The notes: generated by a model from the letters alone, not told the origin. DNA of 9,613 nt from an uncultured Chromatiales bacterium (GCA_913058165.1 CAJXQV010000032.1:1-9613), one strand, 5' to 3'; counted from the first letter of the stretch, positions 1 to 7,689 are shown. Numbers and translations are program-made.

Positions 1-48
1 TCTACACAGAGTAGATCGTCGGCAGCGTCAGATGTGTATAAGAGACAG
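1..48 (+). other. Nextera (Tn5) sequencing adapter, left end
   Basis: This is synthetic sequence. Bases 1-7 (TCTACAC) match the end of the Illumina P5 primer. Bases 8-15 (AGAGTAGA) fit an 8-base i5 index, which I recall as index 504. Bases 16-29 (TCGTCGGCAGCGTC) are the Nextera read-1 adapter, and bases 30-48 (AGATGTGTATAAGAGACAG) are the 19-base Tn5 mosaic end. Genomic DNA starts at 49. Nothing here should be annotated as a mobile element. Confidence 0.97.
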
Positions 49-128
49 GTTCATATCCGGGTTCGGATTGTTTCTTTCATCACCTGACATAGCGTTACAG
101 ACACCATCCCTAATCAATTTGTTCCATG

Positions 129-161
129 TTGCAAGCCGATAGCATCGCCACTCGGCTGCAA
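129..161. repeat. Imperfect inverted repeat (hairpin)
   Basis: TTGCA (129-133) and GCCGA (135-139), separated by one bulged A, can pair with TCGGC (152-156) and TGCAA (157-161) around a 12-base loop. The 10 pairs are GC-rich enough to fold, but no T-run follows on either strand, so it does not look like an intrinsic terminator. Its role is unknown. It may be the remnant 3' structure of a gene to the left. Confidence 0.3.
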
Positions 162-406
162 ACTCACACCTGCCGTCTCAGTGTACTCAAAAACCCTGTT
201 GCACAAAGCACGGAAACGGCAGCAATCCACTGTAAAGAGATGGGGTCGGGACCGTCGAATTCAAGTTAGCTAAGGTTTTAGCGTCACCCTAATTCGTCCG
301 ATCCACGGCCAACGACCGCCCGGCAGCAAGGCAACATTGCAACCAGTTCACAAAAATGAATGAAAACCTCTGTTTTAATTAGCATTTCACCCCTAATTAC
401 TTGAGA

Positions 407-503
407 CAGGAGGCTAACAGCCCTTATTATGGAATCTGTTACGACTGTTCCACAGGCTTATGCCGCAGTCGGGGTTACGTTTGAGTGCAGTTGTGGCTGT
501 TAG
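407..503 (+). other. Shine-Dalgarno sequence and possible 24-codon leader peptide
   Basis: CAGGAGG at 407-413 is the best Shine-Dalgarno sequence in the operon leader. However, the first ATG after it (429-431) is 15 bases away, longer than the usual 5-10. That ATG opens a 24-codon frame ending with TAG at 501-503, whose last codons read CSCGC. It is out of frame with gspC. It could be a leader peptide ahead of the secretion operon or chance. Low confidence that it is translated. Confidence 0.15.
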
Positions 504-508
504 GGTTG

Positions 509-522
509 TGTTGTCGACAACA
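509..522. promoter_or_regulatory. Perfect 14-base palindrome near gspC start
   Basis: TGTTGTCGACAACA is an uninterrupted perfect palindrome that is exactly its own reverse complement. It ends 24 bases before the preferred gspC start at 547. Its position fits an operator for a dimeric repressor or activator of the gsp operon. If gspC instead starts at 460, it lies inside the coding sequence and could be fortuitous. I do not recognise the site as the target of a known regulator. Confidence 0.3.
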
Positions 523-546
523 TACCTGAACATACTGACGGGAAGC

Positions 547-1500
547 ATGGATAGCTTACCGCGGGGCATGCCTACTTTGGATCTACAAACAAAATTTGAG
601 GGATGGCGAAGTCAGGATATGACTTCGACGCTCGCTGCTGTCAATCAACATGCGCCGTTCTGGGTGTCTCTGAGTCTCGTTGTAGTTATCGCCTGGTATC
701 TGGCGAAAATATTTTGGGCTCTGTTTCCCGAACCTGACATTGCAATCTCGGACACTCCGGCACGGGGGGCCTCTGCGCCCGTAACCAGCGCCGCAACCAA
801 ACAATCTTACGAGGGTATTGTCGATGCGCATATTTTCGGCGAAAGCACCAATAGCGATGCCTTGCCAGTTATGGCGGCAGAGAACGCACCCGAAACCCGA
901 CTGAATCTGAAACTGCATGGCGCAGTTATGTCGACAGATCCGACTACGGCCCACGCCATCATTAGCGAATCGGGCAAAGGCAACGAAGTCTATTTCGTCG
1001 GCGATGCAATTCCAGGCGGTGCCAAACTGCATGAAGTTCAAAGCAGACTGGTTATTCTAAATCGCGGCGGCGTACTTGAAACCCTTAAGCTACCAGAGCT
1101 TACAAAAGGCACATCATTGGCTCGGACGCCCACCAGTAGCGCAAGGCGTTCTTTTGGCCCGCGCAGCGTCCGCGATAATTCTGGAGATTCAGCACCGGAC
1201 ACCATTGCCAGGTTCACCGATATTGTTCGGCCTCAGCCGTACATGCCAAATGGGAAACTTAAGGGCTACCGGCTATACCCCGGACGCGACCGCAAGCGTT
1301 TTGCCGCTATAGGCCTGCGTCCCGGCGACCTGGTTACCAATATAAATGGCGTTCCTCTGAATGACATGGCGCAGGGAATGAGTCTGTTTCAGAGTATGGG
1401 CGAAGTTACTCAGCTCACGGTTACACTAGAGCGCAATGGACAAGCACAGGTGTTAACGATTGATACCAGTGAAATGACAAACAAGGGCGATAACGAATAA
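547..1500 (+). CDS. gspC: Type II secretion system protein GspC
   Basis: GspC is the inner-membrane connector of the type II secretion system. Its periplasmic part contacts the GspD secretin and helps pick substrates. In the 317-residue form used here there is a short cytoplasmic tail, one membrane segment at about 38-60 (starting FWVSLSLVVV, rich in V/I/L/W), the homology region at about 88-183 (with the typical HIFG motif followed by a beta-rich stretch) and a C-terminal PDZ domain at about 221-308 (GLRPGDLVTNINGVPL, as in other GspC PDZ domains). The start is uncertain. ATG 460 would add 29 atypical residues over a palindrome and has only a weak AGG close to it. ATG 547 has GGGA just upstream and gives a family-like length. 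ATG 568 and 619 are also possible. The stop codon overlaps the gspD start (TAATG). Confidence 0.9.
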   Translation: MDSLPRGMPTLDLQTKFEGWRSQDMTSTLAAVNQHAPFWVSLSLVVVIAWYLAKIFWALFPEPDIAISDTPARGASAPVTSAATKQSYEGIVDAHIFGESTNSDALPVMAAENAPETRLNLKLHGAVMSTDPTTAHAIISESGKGNEVYFVGDAIPGGAKLHEVQSRLVILNRGGVLETLKLPELTKGTSLARTPTSSARRSFGPRSVRDNSGDSAPDTIARFTDIVRPQPYMPNGKLKGYRLYPGRDRKRFAAIGLRPGDLVTNINGVPLNDMAQGMSLFQSMGEVTQLTVTLERNGQAQVLTIDTSEMTNKGDNE

Positions 1501-3485
1501 TGATTTCAGGCATAGGCACACTGCGCGGACAGATATTGGCTCCGTTAGCAATACTGATTTTACTCAGCCTAAATAGTGCTGTTGCATCGGCGCAGGCTAC
1601 CATCACGCCCAACTACAAAGACGCCGATATACAACAAATTATCGAAGCCGTCAGTGCGGTCACCGGCAAAAACTTTGTGCTGGATCCGCGGGTAAAAGCT
1701 CAGGTCACCATGCTGTCATCCTCGCCAATGAGTCCCGATGCATTTTACGAAGCCTTTCTTTCTATTTTGCAGGTCTATGGATTTGTCGCCGTGCCCTCGG
1801 GTGACATCATCAAAATATTGCCCGACGCCAACGCCCGCCAAATGCCCGGTTGGGAAGGTCGCGAAGATGGCCGCGATGATGACATTGTGACGCGAGTTGT
1901 GGTGGTGAATAATGTGTCAGCAGCGCAACTGGTGCCCATACTTCGACCTTTGATTCCTCAGTACGGGCATTTGGCCGCACACTCTGTTTCCAACATGCTG
2001 ATCATTTCCGACCGCTCAGCCAATGTCGACCGACTGCTATCCATCATCCGGCGTATCGATCAGGCTGGTGACGATGAGTTTGAGATCATTCGTTTATCGC
2101 ATGCCTCAGCTTCGGACACCGTTCGTGTCGTAACAGCATTACAGCAAGGTGCGCGCGCCGAACAAGGCATTACCACGCGGCAAACAACCATCGTTGCAGA
2201 TGACCGCACCAACAGTGTTCTGGTGAGCGGTGATAAGGCAGAACGTCTGCGCTTGCGCGCACTGATAACCCACCTGGATACTCCGCTGGAAGATGGTGGC
2301 GATACCAGAGTGCGTTACCTCCGCTATGCCAATGCTATTGATCTGGCTGCCAAGCTGGAAACGCAATATGCGGGACGGTCAAGCACTGCTGATGAAAGCG
2401 GATCCGGCGCTCGCAACGACATTGTTATTTGGGCCGATGAAGAGACCAATGCGCTCATTGTCACCGCGCCACCTAAAGTGATGCGTTCGATGATGACGGT
2501 AATCGATAAAATTGATATCCGCCGCGCGCAGGTTCTGGTCGAAGCTATTGTGGTCGAAGTACTTGCCGAAGAAGCAGCAACTCTGGGGGTTACCTGGGCC
2601 GCCTATGACGAAGGCCTTGCTATTGGCGCCAGCAACTTCTCACAAATCTCACCGGGGGCGGTGGGTATACTAGGTGCGGCCTTAAGCGACAACCTCGGAA
2701 ATGATGCCCTCTCAGGTATTACCGATGGTATTAACTTCGGCCTTGGCAAGGTCTCTGAAAATGGACTCAGCTTCGCCGCCGTTATCCAAGCGTTGGAAGC
2801 AAACACCAATGCCAACATTATGGCTACGCCGACACTCGTCACCATGGATAATGAAGAAGCTCAAATTGAAGTGGGCCAGCAAGTCCCATTTGTCACCGGC
2901 AGTTACACCAATACCGGCGGCGCCGGCGGTGCAGTAAACCCGTTCCAGACAGTTGAACGGCAACAGGTTGGCCTCACCTTGAAAATCACCCCACAAATCA
3001 ACGAGGGTGATGCCATTTTACTGACCATAGATCAGGTGGTTTCCAGCGTAAGTGACAGCACTCAGGCCGTTGACCTCATTACCAACAATCGCTCCATCAC
3101 CACCTCGGTTATCGTCGATGATGGGGCAACTCTGGTGCTTGGTGGTTTGATTCGTGATGAGATGCGTGAAAAGGAACAACGCGTGCCATTTCTGGGCAGT
3201 ATTCCATTGCTAGGGGCACTGTTCCGGGGCAAGGAAGCAACGCTCGTAAAGACCAATCTGATGGTTTTTATCAAACCCACTATCCTCCGCAACAGCACTC
3301 AGGCCGCGATGGCCACCAACGAAAAATACACGCTGATTCGTGATATGCAAATTGAAGCTCAGGGAGAAGAATCATTTAACCTGGGCGATCGCCCTGCGCT
3401 GCCGGAAATTGAGTCGACGCGGATCATCAGCACCATCGACCTGCGTAACTCTAACGCTTCGGCAACAAGTGTAAAGGAACCTTGA
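1500..3485 (+). CDS. gspD: Type II secretion system secretin GspD
   Basis: GspD forms the multimeric outer-membrane channel through which folded proteins leave the periplasm. The 661-residue product has a signal peptide with probable cleavage after ASAQA (about residue 33). Next come the N0 domain (about 35-108, with NYKDADIQQIIEAVS), N1 (about 130-190), N2 (about 195-262), N3 (about 265-342) and the secretin barrel (about 345-595). The barrel contains the signature VPFLGSIPLLGALFR (562-576). A C-terminal tail of about 65 residues corresponds to the S-domain region that can bind a pilotin lipoprotein; no pilotin gene is in the window. The size is normal for the family. The ATG shares one base with the gspC stop, implying translational coupling. 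No disruption is visible. Confidence 0.96.
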   Translation: MISGIGTLRGQILAPLAILILLSLNSAVASAQATITPNYKDADIQQIIEAVSAVTGKNFVLDPRVKAQVTMLSSSPMSPDAFYEAFLSILQVYGFVAVPSGDIIKILPDANARQMPGWEGREDGRDDDIVTRVVVVNNVSAAQLVPILRPLIPQYGHLAAHSVSNMLIISDRSANVDRLLSIIRRIDQAGDDEFEIIRLSHASASDTVRVVTALQQGARAEQGITTRQTTIVADDRTNSVLVSGDKAERLRLRALITHLDTPLEDGGDTRVRYLRYANAIDLAAKLETQYAGRSSTADESGSGARNDIVIWADEETNALIVTAPPKVMRSMMTVIDKIDIRRAQVLVEAIVVEVLAEEAATLGVTWAAYDEGLAIGASNFSQISPGAVGILGAALSDNLGNDALSGITDGINFGLGKVSENGLSFAAVIQALEANTNANIMATPTLVTMDNEEAQIEVGQQVPFVTGSYTNTGGAGGAVNPFQTVERQQVGLTLKITPQINEGDAILLTIDQVVSSVSDSTQAVDLITNNRSITTSVIVDDGATLVLGGLIRDEMREKEQRVPFLGSIPLLGALFRGKEATLVKTNLMVFIKPTILRNSTQAAMATNEKYTLIRDMQIEAQGEESFNLGDRPALPEIESTRIISTIDLRNSNASATSVKEP

Positions 3486-3492
3486 GCGCATC

Positions 3493-5109
3493 ATGGACCC
3501 TGATACAGACTCACAGCGTCTTACGGAAGATCTCGCAGCTGCGAATATCGAATTCATTGAAGACGATGAGCCTGCGTCATTAAGCAACAACCGCGGGACC
3601 GAAGCCGGGCCTGTTGTTCCCGAAATCGAAGGTGATAAACCCGGCCCGCTGTTGCCGTTCGCTTTTGCCAAACGTCATGGCGTATTAGCCCGACGGCTTG
3701 TTGATGGCAGCATCAATACTCTAGTGCGCGCTAACGCCGACCCGGTGAGCCTCACCGAAGCACGTCGCGTCATCGGTGGCGCTCTAAACACCAGCATCAT
3801 TAGCATTGAAGAATTTGAGCAAACCTTACAACAAGCCTACGAAGATAACTCCGGCTCAACCATGCAAATGGTTGAAGGCTTCGATGATGAGTCGGATCTG
3901 CTTCGCGTGGCTCAGGAACTCCCCGAACCTTCCGACCTACTCGAAGCTGATGACGATGCACCAATTATTCGTCTGATCAACGCGGTGCTTACCGCTGCCA
4001 TCAAAGAAAATGCATCGGATATTCATATCGAGCCGTTTGAAAACCGACTCGTCATCCGCTTCCGTGTGGACGGCATGTTAAAAGAAGTTTTGCAGTCCCG
4101 TCGTGCTGTAGCACCTCTGGTTGTATCGCGTATTAAGGTTATGTCGGCACTCGATATTGCCGAAAAACGATTGCCTCAGGATGGTCGTATCTCACTGCGT
4201 ATTGCGGGTCGTGCGGTCGATGTTCGTGTGTCGACTATTCCTTCCGGCCATGGCGAGCGTGTGGTGCTGCGCTTGCTCGACAAACAGGCCGGCCGATTGA
4301 ACCTTAACTCATTGGGCATGGAGCCTGAGTCGCGAAAATTAATGACCGATCTTATTCATCGGCCACACGGAATTATTCTTGTTACTGGCCCTACAGGTTC
4401 GGGCAAGACCACGTCGCTGTACGCCGCGCTGGAACAAATTAACAGTAACAGTCGCAATATCCTGACAGTTGAAGACCCCATCGAGTATTACCTCGACGGT
4501 ATCGGCCAGACTCAGGTAAATACCAAAGTAAACATGACCTTTGCCAAAGGGCTCCGCGCTATCCTCCGTCAGGATCCGGACATCGTCATGGTGGGCGAAA
4601 TTCGCGACCTTGAAACCGCCGAGATCGCAATTCAAGCCAGTTTAACGGGTCACCTGGTGCTCTCCACCCTGCATACCAATACGGCTGTGGGTGCGGTAAC
4701 CCGCCTCCGTGACATGGGAGTTGAGCCTTTCCTATTATCATCGAGTTTAATCGGCGTGGTGGCGCAACGACTTGTTCGTGTGCTGGATCCGGATACCCGT
4801 GTTGCCTATACCGCCAGCGAGTTTGAATGCACCGGGCTTGAGGCCGACCGGGCGAACCCACCGACACTTTACCGCGCCAGTGAAGAAGCCCTGCGCAACG
4901 GTGCCGGCTTTCATGGCCGCAGCGGCATATACGAAGTTATTGCCGTGGATAATGCCATGCGCACCATGATTCATGACGGTGCCGGCGAACACGAACTTGA
5001 GAAATACGCTCGCAGCATGAGCAAAGGCATTCGCGAAGATGGCCTGCGCAAAGTTTACGATGGGACCACCACCCTTGAAGAAGTTCTGCGTGTTACACGT
5101 GCCTCATAA
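3493..5109 (+). CDS. gspE: Type II secretion system ATPase GspE (zinc-site cysteines missing)
   Basis: GspE is the cytoplasmic hexameric ATPase that drives pseudopilus assembly, docking on GspL and GspF. In the 538-residue product, an acidic N-terminus of about 50 residues precedes the N1 region with LLPFAFAKRHGV (53-64). The catalytic domain shows Walker A GPTGSGKTT (299-307), the Asp box TVEDPIEY (325-332), Walker B DIVMVGEIRD (363-372) and the His box GHLVLSTLHTN (386-396). All catalytic motifs are intact. The zinc-binding four-cysteine element usual in this family (LCPxC, then GCxxC) is replaced: D432 and T435 occupy the first pair and E465 and R468 the second, in ungapped alignment to the family pattern as I remember it. 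The only cysteine left is C446. The gene starts 7 bases after gspD stops. Confidence 0.96.
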   Translation: MDPDTDSQRLTEDLAAANIEFIEDDEPASLSNNRGTEAGPVVPEIEGDKPGPLLPFAFAKRHGVLARRLVDGSINTLVRANADPVSLTEARRVIGGALNTSIISIEEFEQTLQQAYEDNSGSTMQMVEGFDDESDLLRVAQELPEPSDLLEADDDAPIIRLINAVLTAAIKENASDIHIEPFENRLVIRFRVDGMLKEVLQSRRAVAPLVVSRIKVMSALDIAEKRLPQDGRISLRIAGRAVDVRVSTIPSGHGERVVLRLLDKQAGRLNLNSLGMEPESRKLMTDLIHRPHGIILVTGPTGSGKTTSLYAALEQINSNSRNILTVEDPIEYYLDGIGQTQVNTKVNMTFAKGLRAILRQDPDIVMVGEIRDLETAEIAIQASLTGHLVLSTLHTNTAVGAVTRLRDMGVEPFLLSSSLIGVVAQRLVRVLDPDTRVAYTASEFECTGLEADRANPPTLYRASEEALRNGAGFHGRSGIYEVIAVDNAMRTMIHDGAGEHELEKYARSMSKGIREDGLRKVYDGTTTLEEVLRVTRAS

Positions 5110-5127
5110 TGGGACTGTTAATTAGCT

Positions 5128-6342
5128 ATGGGTGCATTTGAATACACCGCAGTAGACGCTGCGGGCAAAGAACGCAAAGGCGTACTCGAAGGTGAAACGG
5201 CCCGCCAGGTGCGGCAACTGCTCCGCGAGAAAAGCCTATTTCCGCTGGATGTTGCTGAGGTTAAAGAGAAGGCCGATGACGGCCATTTCTCAATATCGTT
5301 TGGCGGTGGTATTTCTGCTGCGGACCTGGCGATGTTTACCCGTCAGCTGGCCACTTTAGTGAATGCCGCTCTGCCGCTCGAAACAGCACTAAAAGCGGTC
5401 GCCGAACAAACCGAGCATCCAAAGATCCAGAGTATCGTCTTAAGCGTGCGCTCACGGGTAATGGAAGGTCATACCTTTGCCGACGGACTGAAAGACTTTC
5501 CCAAGGCCTTCCCTGAACTGTATATAGCCACAGTAGCCGCGGGCGAGCAGTCGGGTCATCTCGACACCGTGCTGGAACGACTCGCCGACTACACTGAGGC
5601 ACGCCAGGAGCTGCGCCAGAAAGTCCAACAGGCAATGATTTATCCTGCGGTGCTCATTGTGCTGGCATTTGGCATCGTAACTCTGATGCTGGTGTATGTA
5701 GTGCCGAAGGTCGTTGGCGTATTCACCGACAGCGGACGCGAACTGCCCGCGATGACTCGTGTTCTAATCGGGGTCAGCGAGTTCTTACAAAGCTACGGTC
5801 TGCTTCTCGGTATCATTCTAGTCATTGCCGGATTTGCGTTTAACCGGATGTTGCAATACCCGGAGCCACGACGGGCATTCGATAAGGCTCTGTTAAAAAT
5901 ACCGCTAGTCGGCCGACTGGTGCGCGGATTTAATACCGCCCGCTTCACCCGCACCTTCAGTATCCTTACTGGTGCTGGTGTTCCGGTGCTCGACTGCCTG
6001 CGCATTTCCAGCGAAGTGATCGTGAATACACCAATGAAAATTGCCGTCGAAGAAGCGTCGAATCGCGTTCGTGAAGGTGCACCCATTGGTGCTTCGCTAG
6101 CAAAAAGCGGTTACTTCCCGCCTATCTGCGTGCATTTAATTGCCAGTGGCGAAAGTAGCGGGCAGCTCGAAAACATGTTGGGTCGCGCGGCACATAATCA
6201 GGAACGCGAGATGGACGGCCTCATTGCCACCATGCTCGGCATTCTTGAGCCAGCCGTTATTGTTGGTATGGGCATTATCGTGACGTTTATCGTGCTGTCG
6301 ATTTTGCTGCCCATTTTCCAGCTCAACGAACTGGTCGGTTAA
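5128..6342 (+). CDS. gspF: Type II secretion system inner-membrane platform protein GspF
   Basis: GspF is the polytopic platform protein that couples GspE ATPase motion to pseudopilin extraction from the membrane. The 404-residue product has the usual start (AFEYTAVDAAGKERKGVLEG) and two copies of the T2SSF helical domain, at about 70-193 and 273-395. Each copy has its conserved motif: GEQSGHLDTVLERLADY at about 139-155 and GESSGQLENMLGRAA at about 341-355. Three membrane segments are visible at about 172-194, 222-239 and 372-397. The length is standard. It begins 18 bases after the gspE stop, and no upstream in-frame start is possible because of a stop codon in between. It is the last gene of this operon; no gspG follows. 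Confidence 0.96.
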   Translation: MGAFEYTAVDAAGKERKGVLEGETARQVRQLLREKSLFPLDVAEVKEKADDGHFSISFGGGISAADLAMFTRQLATLVNAALPLETALKAVAEQTEHPKIQSIVLSVRSRVMEGHTFADGLKDFPKAFPELYIATVAAGEQSGHLDTVLERLADYTEARQELRQKVQQAMIYPAVLIVLAFGIVTLMLVYVVPKVVGVFTDSGRELPAMTRVLIGVSEFLQSYGLLLGIILVIAGFAFNRMLQYPEPRRAFDKALLKIPLVGRLVRGFNTARFTRTFSILTGAGVPVLDCLRISSEVIVNTPMKIAVEEASNRVREGAPIGASLAKSGYFPPICVHLIASGESSGQLENMLGRAAHNQEREMDGLIATMLGILEPAVIVGMGIIVTFIVLSILLPIFQLNELVG

Positions 6343-6391
6343 GCCCGCACCTTCGTAGCCTGCCTGCAAAGCCAGCCCCACCAAGATGCTA

Positions 6392-6411
6392 TTGGTTTAA
6401 CTCAAAACCAA
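6392..6411. repeat. Small inverted repeat after gspF
   Basis: TTGGTTT (6392-6398) and AAACCAA (6405-6411) are a perfect 7-base inverted repeat with a 6-base spacer, 50 bases after the gspF stop. There is no T-tract after it, so it is at best a weak 3'-end stabiliser or attenuator. No convincing terminator closes the gsp operon. Confidence 0.25.
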
Positions 6412-6483
6412 AGCGACCATTACCGACTCACCTGCTTTGCTGCAAAACACTTACGTGAACCCAACGGTTCCACATAATGAGTG

Positions 6484-6507
6484 TGTCACTTTGTGACATA
6501 AGTCACG
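6484..6507. promoter_or_regulatory. CRP/Vfr-like operator with three alternating GTCAC half-sites
   Basis: TGTGA (6492-6496), six bases, then TCACG (6503-6507) matches the CRP/Vfr consensus TGTGA-N6-TCACA at 9 of 10 positions. The first arm is also shared with an upstream half-site: TGTCAC (6484-6489), three T, GTGACA (6493-6498) is a perfect inverted repeat. The DNA therefore holds three GTCAC/GTGAC half-sites, at 6485, 6493 and 6502, in alternating orientation. It lies about 95 bases upstream of the acidic protein start, a plausible activator position. The matching regulator is inferred from the motif only. Confidence 0.5.
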
Positions 6508-6600
6508 GTTAATCATAGGCTAAATGCACGAAACTCTAGGCTCAGTCATGCGACAGCAATTGATTATGACACTACGAACCACCGAGCAAGGAGACGAAAA

Positions 6601-6897
6601 ATGAGCATGTTTTTATCAAACGATTACGACGACAAGTTCAACCACGACGATATCGTAGGCAGCAGCGACGACGACTCTACTGATCTTGATGATAGCTCAG
6701 GTGATGATGACGATAACGACAACGTGGGTCAGGCATCTGTAGAGATCAATGTCGAAAGCCTAATTGCAGAAATTGAACAAGAAAAAGCAAAAGGCACGGA
6801 CAGTTATGGTGACCTGCGCAATCGTCTTGACGAAATGCTTGAACAGAAAAAGCATAAGCACGATTTTGATGGCTTCGACGAGTACGACATCGACTAG
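6601..6897 (+). CDS. Small, highly acidic hypothetical protein
   Basis: I do not recognise this 98-residue protein securely. The start is well supported: AAGGAG at 6588-6593 sits 7 bases before the ATG. Residues 1-42 are dominated by Asp and Ser (including runs of three and four Asp), and 32 of 98 residues are acidic against 8 Lys/Arg. Residues 48-86 can form an amphipathic helix (SLIAEIEQEKAKG, then DLRNRLDEMLEQKKHK), and the tail is again acidic (DFDGFDEYDID). There is no signal peptide, membrane segment or cysteine. The LRNRLDEMLEQKK segment vaguely recalls small acidic gammaproteobacterial proteins labelled PA3496 family; this is from memory and unverified. It is transcribed separately from gspF, with a CRP-like site upstream. 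Confidence 0.8.
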   Translation: MSMFLSNDYDDKFNHDDIVGSSDDDSTDLDDSSGDDDDNDNVGQASVEINVESLIAEIEQEKAKGTDSYGDLRNRLDEMLEQKKHKHDFDGFDEYDID

Positions 6898-6924
6898 TAT
6901 TTACCGTAATACTGGCTGTTATAA

Positions 6925-6970
6925 GCCCGCCTTACCGATGACACATCAGATAACGGGCGCTTTGCTGTTT
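6925..6970. terminator. Possible weak terminator between the acidic gene and lexA
   Basis: GCCCG (6925-6929) pairs with CGGGC (6954-6958). Inside the loop a small GATG/CATC stem (6937-6940 and 6944-6947) can stack. A T-rich stretch (TTTGCTGTTTT) follows on the plus strand. It sits 28 bases after the acidic gene stop. The outer stem is short and the T-tract broken, so efficiency is doubtful. It could also serve lexA on the other strand. Confidence 0.3.
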
Positions 6971-7027
6971 TGTCGCCAAGCCCTTGCCCACAAGATAATG
7001 AACCAGAGAAAGTGAACCCGCGCTAAG

Positions 7028-7648
7028 CTAGCTCTTCAGCGCTTGCCCCTGGCGCAGCAAACCCACCACGACACCTTCGATCATCATATGTCGCTCATTA
7101 AGATTCACTTCAATTGGGCTAAATTCTTCATTTTCAGGCATTAACCAGACAGTGCGTCCATCTTGCCGATAACGCTTTACGGTGACCTCATCATCCAGAC
7201 GAGCCACAATAATCTGCCGGTTACGAACTTCAGGCGTACGGTGCACAGCCACCAGATCACCATCAAGAATACCGGCGTCTTTCATGCTCATACCGTCAAC
7301 CCGCAGCAGATAATGCGGTGTCGGATGAAACAAAGAAGGGTCAACCTTCATATAGTCTTCAACATGCTCGGCAGCCAGAATAGGTTCGCCGGCCGCCACC
7401 TTACCCACCAGTGGCAAACCCTCTTGCTCCTCACCCATGTGGATTAACTGAATGCCACGTGATGTGCCGGGCACAAGCTCAATAACGTTCTTACGTTGCA
7501 ATGCACGCAAATGCTCTTCGGCGGCATTGGCTGACTTCACGCCCAAATGACCGGCGATTTCTGCACGAGTGGGCGGCATGCCGTCAAGCTCGATTGATTC
7601 ACGAATAAAGGCTAAAACCTGAGCCTGACGTGGCGTTAACTCATCCAT
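7028..7648 (-). CDS. lexA: LexA repressor, SOS regulator
   Basis: LexA represses DNA-damage genes until RecA filaments stimulate its self-cleavage. The 206-residue product has the N-terminal winged helix-turn-helix ([38 protein letters not shown]). The Ala-Gly cleavage site is in VGKVAAGEP (A86-G87). The catalytic dyad is Ser121 (DGMSM) and Lys158 (TVKRY), all at positions equivalent to the E. coli protein. The length is standard. The ATG is preceded by a CAGGTG ribosome site. Two SOS boxes lie just upstream, so the gene should repress itself. No sulA-like or recA gene accompanies it; the plus-strand gene before it is the acidic protein, convergent with lexA. Confidence 0.98.
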   Translation of the reverse strand: MDELTPRQAQVLAFIRESIELDGMPPTRAEIAGHLGVKSANAAEEHLRALQRKNVIELVPGTSRGIQLIHMGEEQEGLPLVGKVAAGEPILAAEHVEDYMKVDPSLFHPTPHYLLRVDGMSMKDAGILDGDLVAVHRTPEVRNRQIIVARLDDEVTVKRYRQDGRTVWLMPENEEFSPIEVNLNERHMMIEGVVVGLLRQGQALKS

Positions 7649-7656
7649 AACAACAC

Positions 7657-7672
7657 CTGTATAAATAACCAG
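7657..7672 (-). promoter_or_regulatory. SOS box 1 (LexA operator), proximal
   Basis: On the plus strand this reads CTGT, eight A/T bases (ATAAATAA), CCAG: one mismatch from the gammaproteobacterial LexA consensus CTGT-N8-ACAG. It lies 9 bases upstream of the lexA start codon and between the promoter and the gene, so LexA bound here would block lexA transcription. Confidence 0.8.
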
Positions 7673-7673
7673 C

Positions 7674-7689
7674 CTGTGATTATATACAG
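7674..7689 (-). promoter_or_regulatory. SOS box 2 (LexA operator), distal
   Basis: CTGT-GATTATAT-ACAG is a perfect match to CTGT-N8-ACAG. It is one base from box 1, so box centres are 17 bases apart, closer than the roughly 21 I recall for E. coli lexA. The -10 element of the lexA promoter is inside it. Confidence 0.9.

Larger units (their letters stand above)
49..546. other. Gene-free leader region upstream of gspC
   Basis: I find no supportable gene here. All frames are broken by stops within a few dozen codons, and no tRNA-like T-loop is visible. The left end may hold the last codons of a truncated neighbour, but only 12 to about 30 open codons remain and I cannot recognise them. The notable contents are an imperfect hairpin (129-161), a strong but misplaced Shine-Dalgarno sequence (407-413) with a 24-codon reading frame after it, and a perfect 14-base palindrome (509-522). 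The gsp operon promoter is probably in this stretch. I could not find a convincing -35/-10 pair: TTCACA at 347 and TTTAAT at 374 are 21 bases apart, which is too far. Confidence 0.55.

Noticed and set aside
49..142. C-terminal end of an upstream gene (open frames of 12 and about 30 codons)
   Set aside because: It is too short to recognise and has no supporting terminator or conserved motif.
583..1041. 152-residue minus-strand reading frame inside gspC
   Set aside because: It is antisense to a clearly recognisable GspC; its composition (many Cys, Arg, Asn) and lack of domains mark it as a shadow frame.
4586..4992. Minus-strand frames within gspE
   Set aside because: They are antisense to conserved GspE sequence, with no ribosome sites or recognisable domains.
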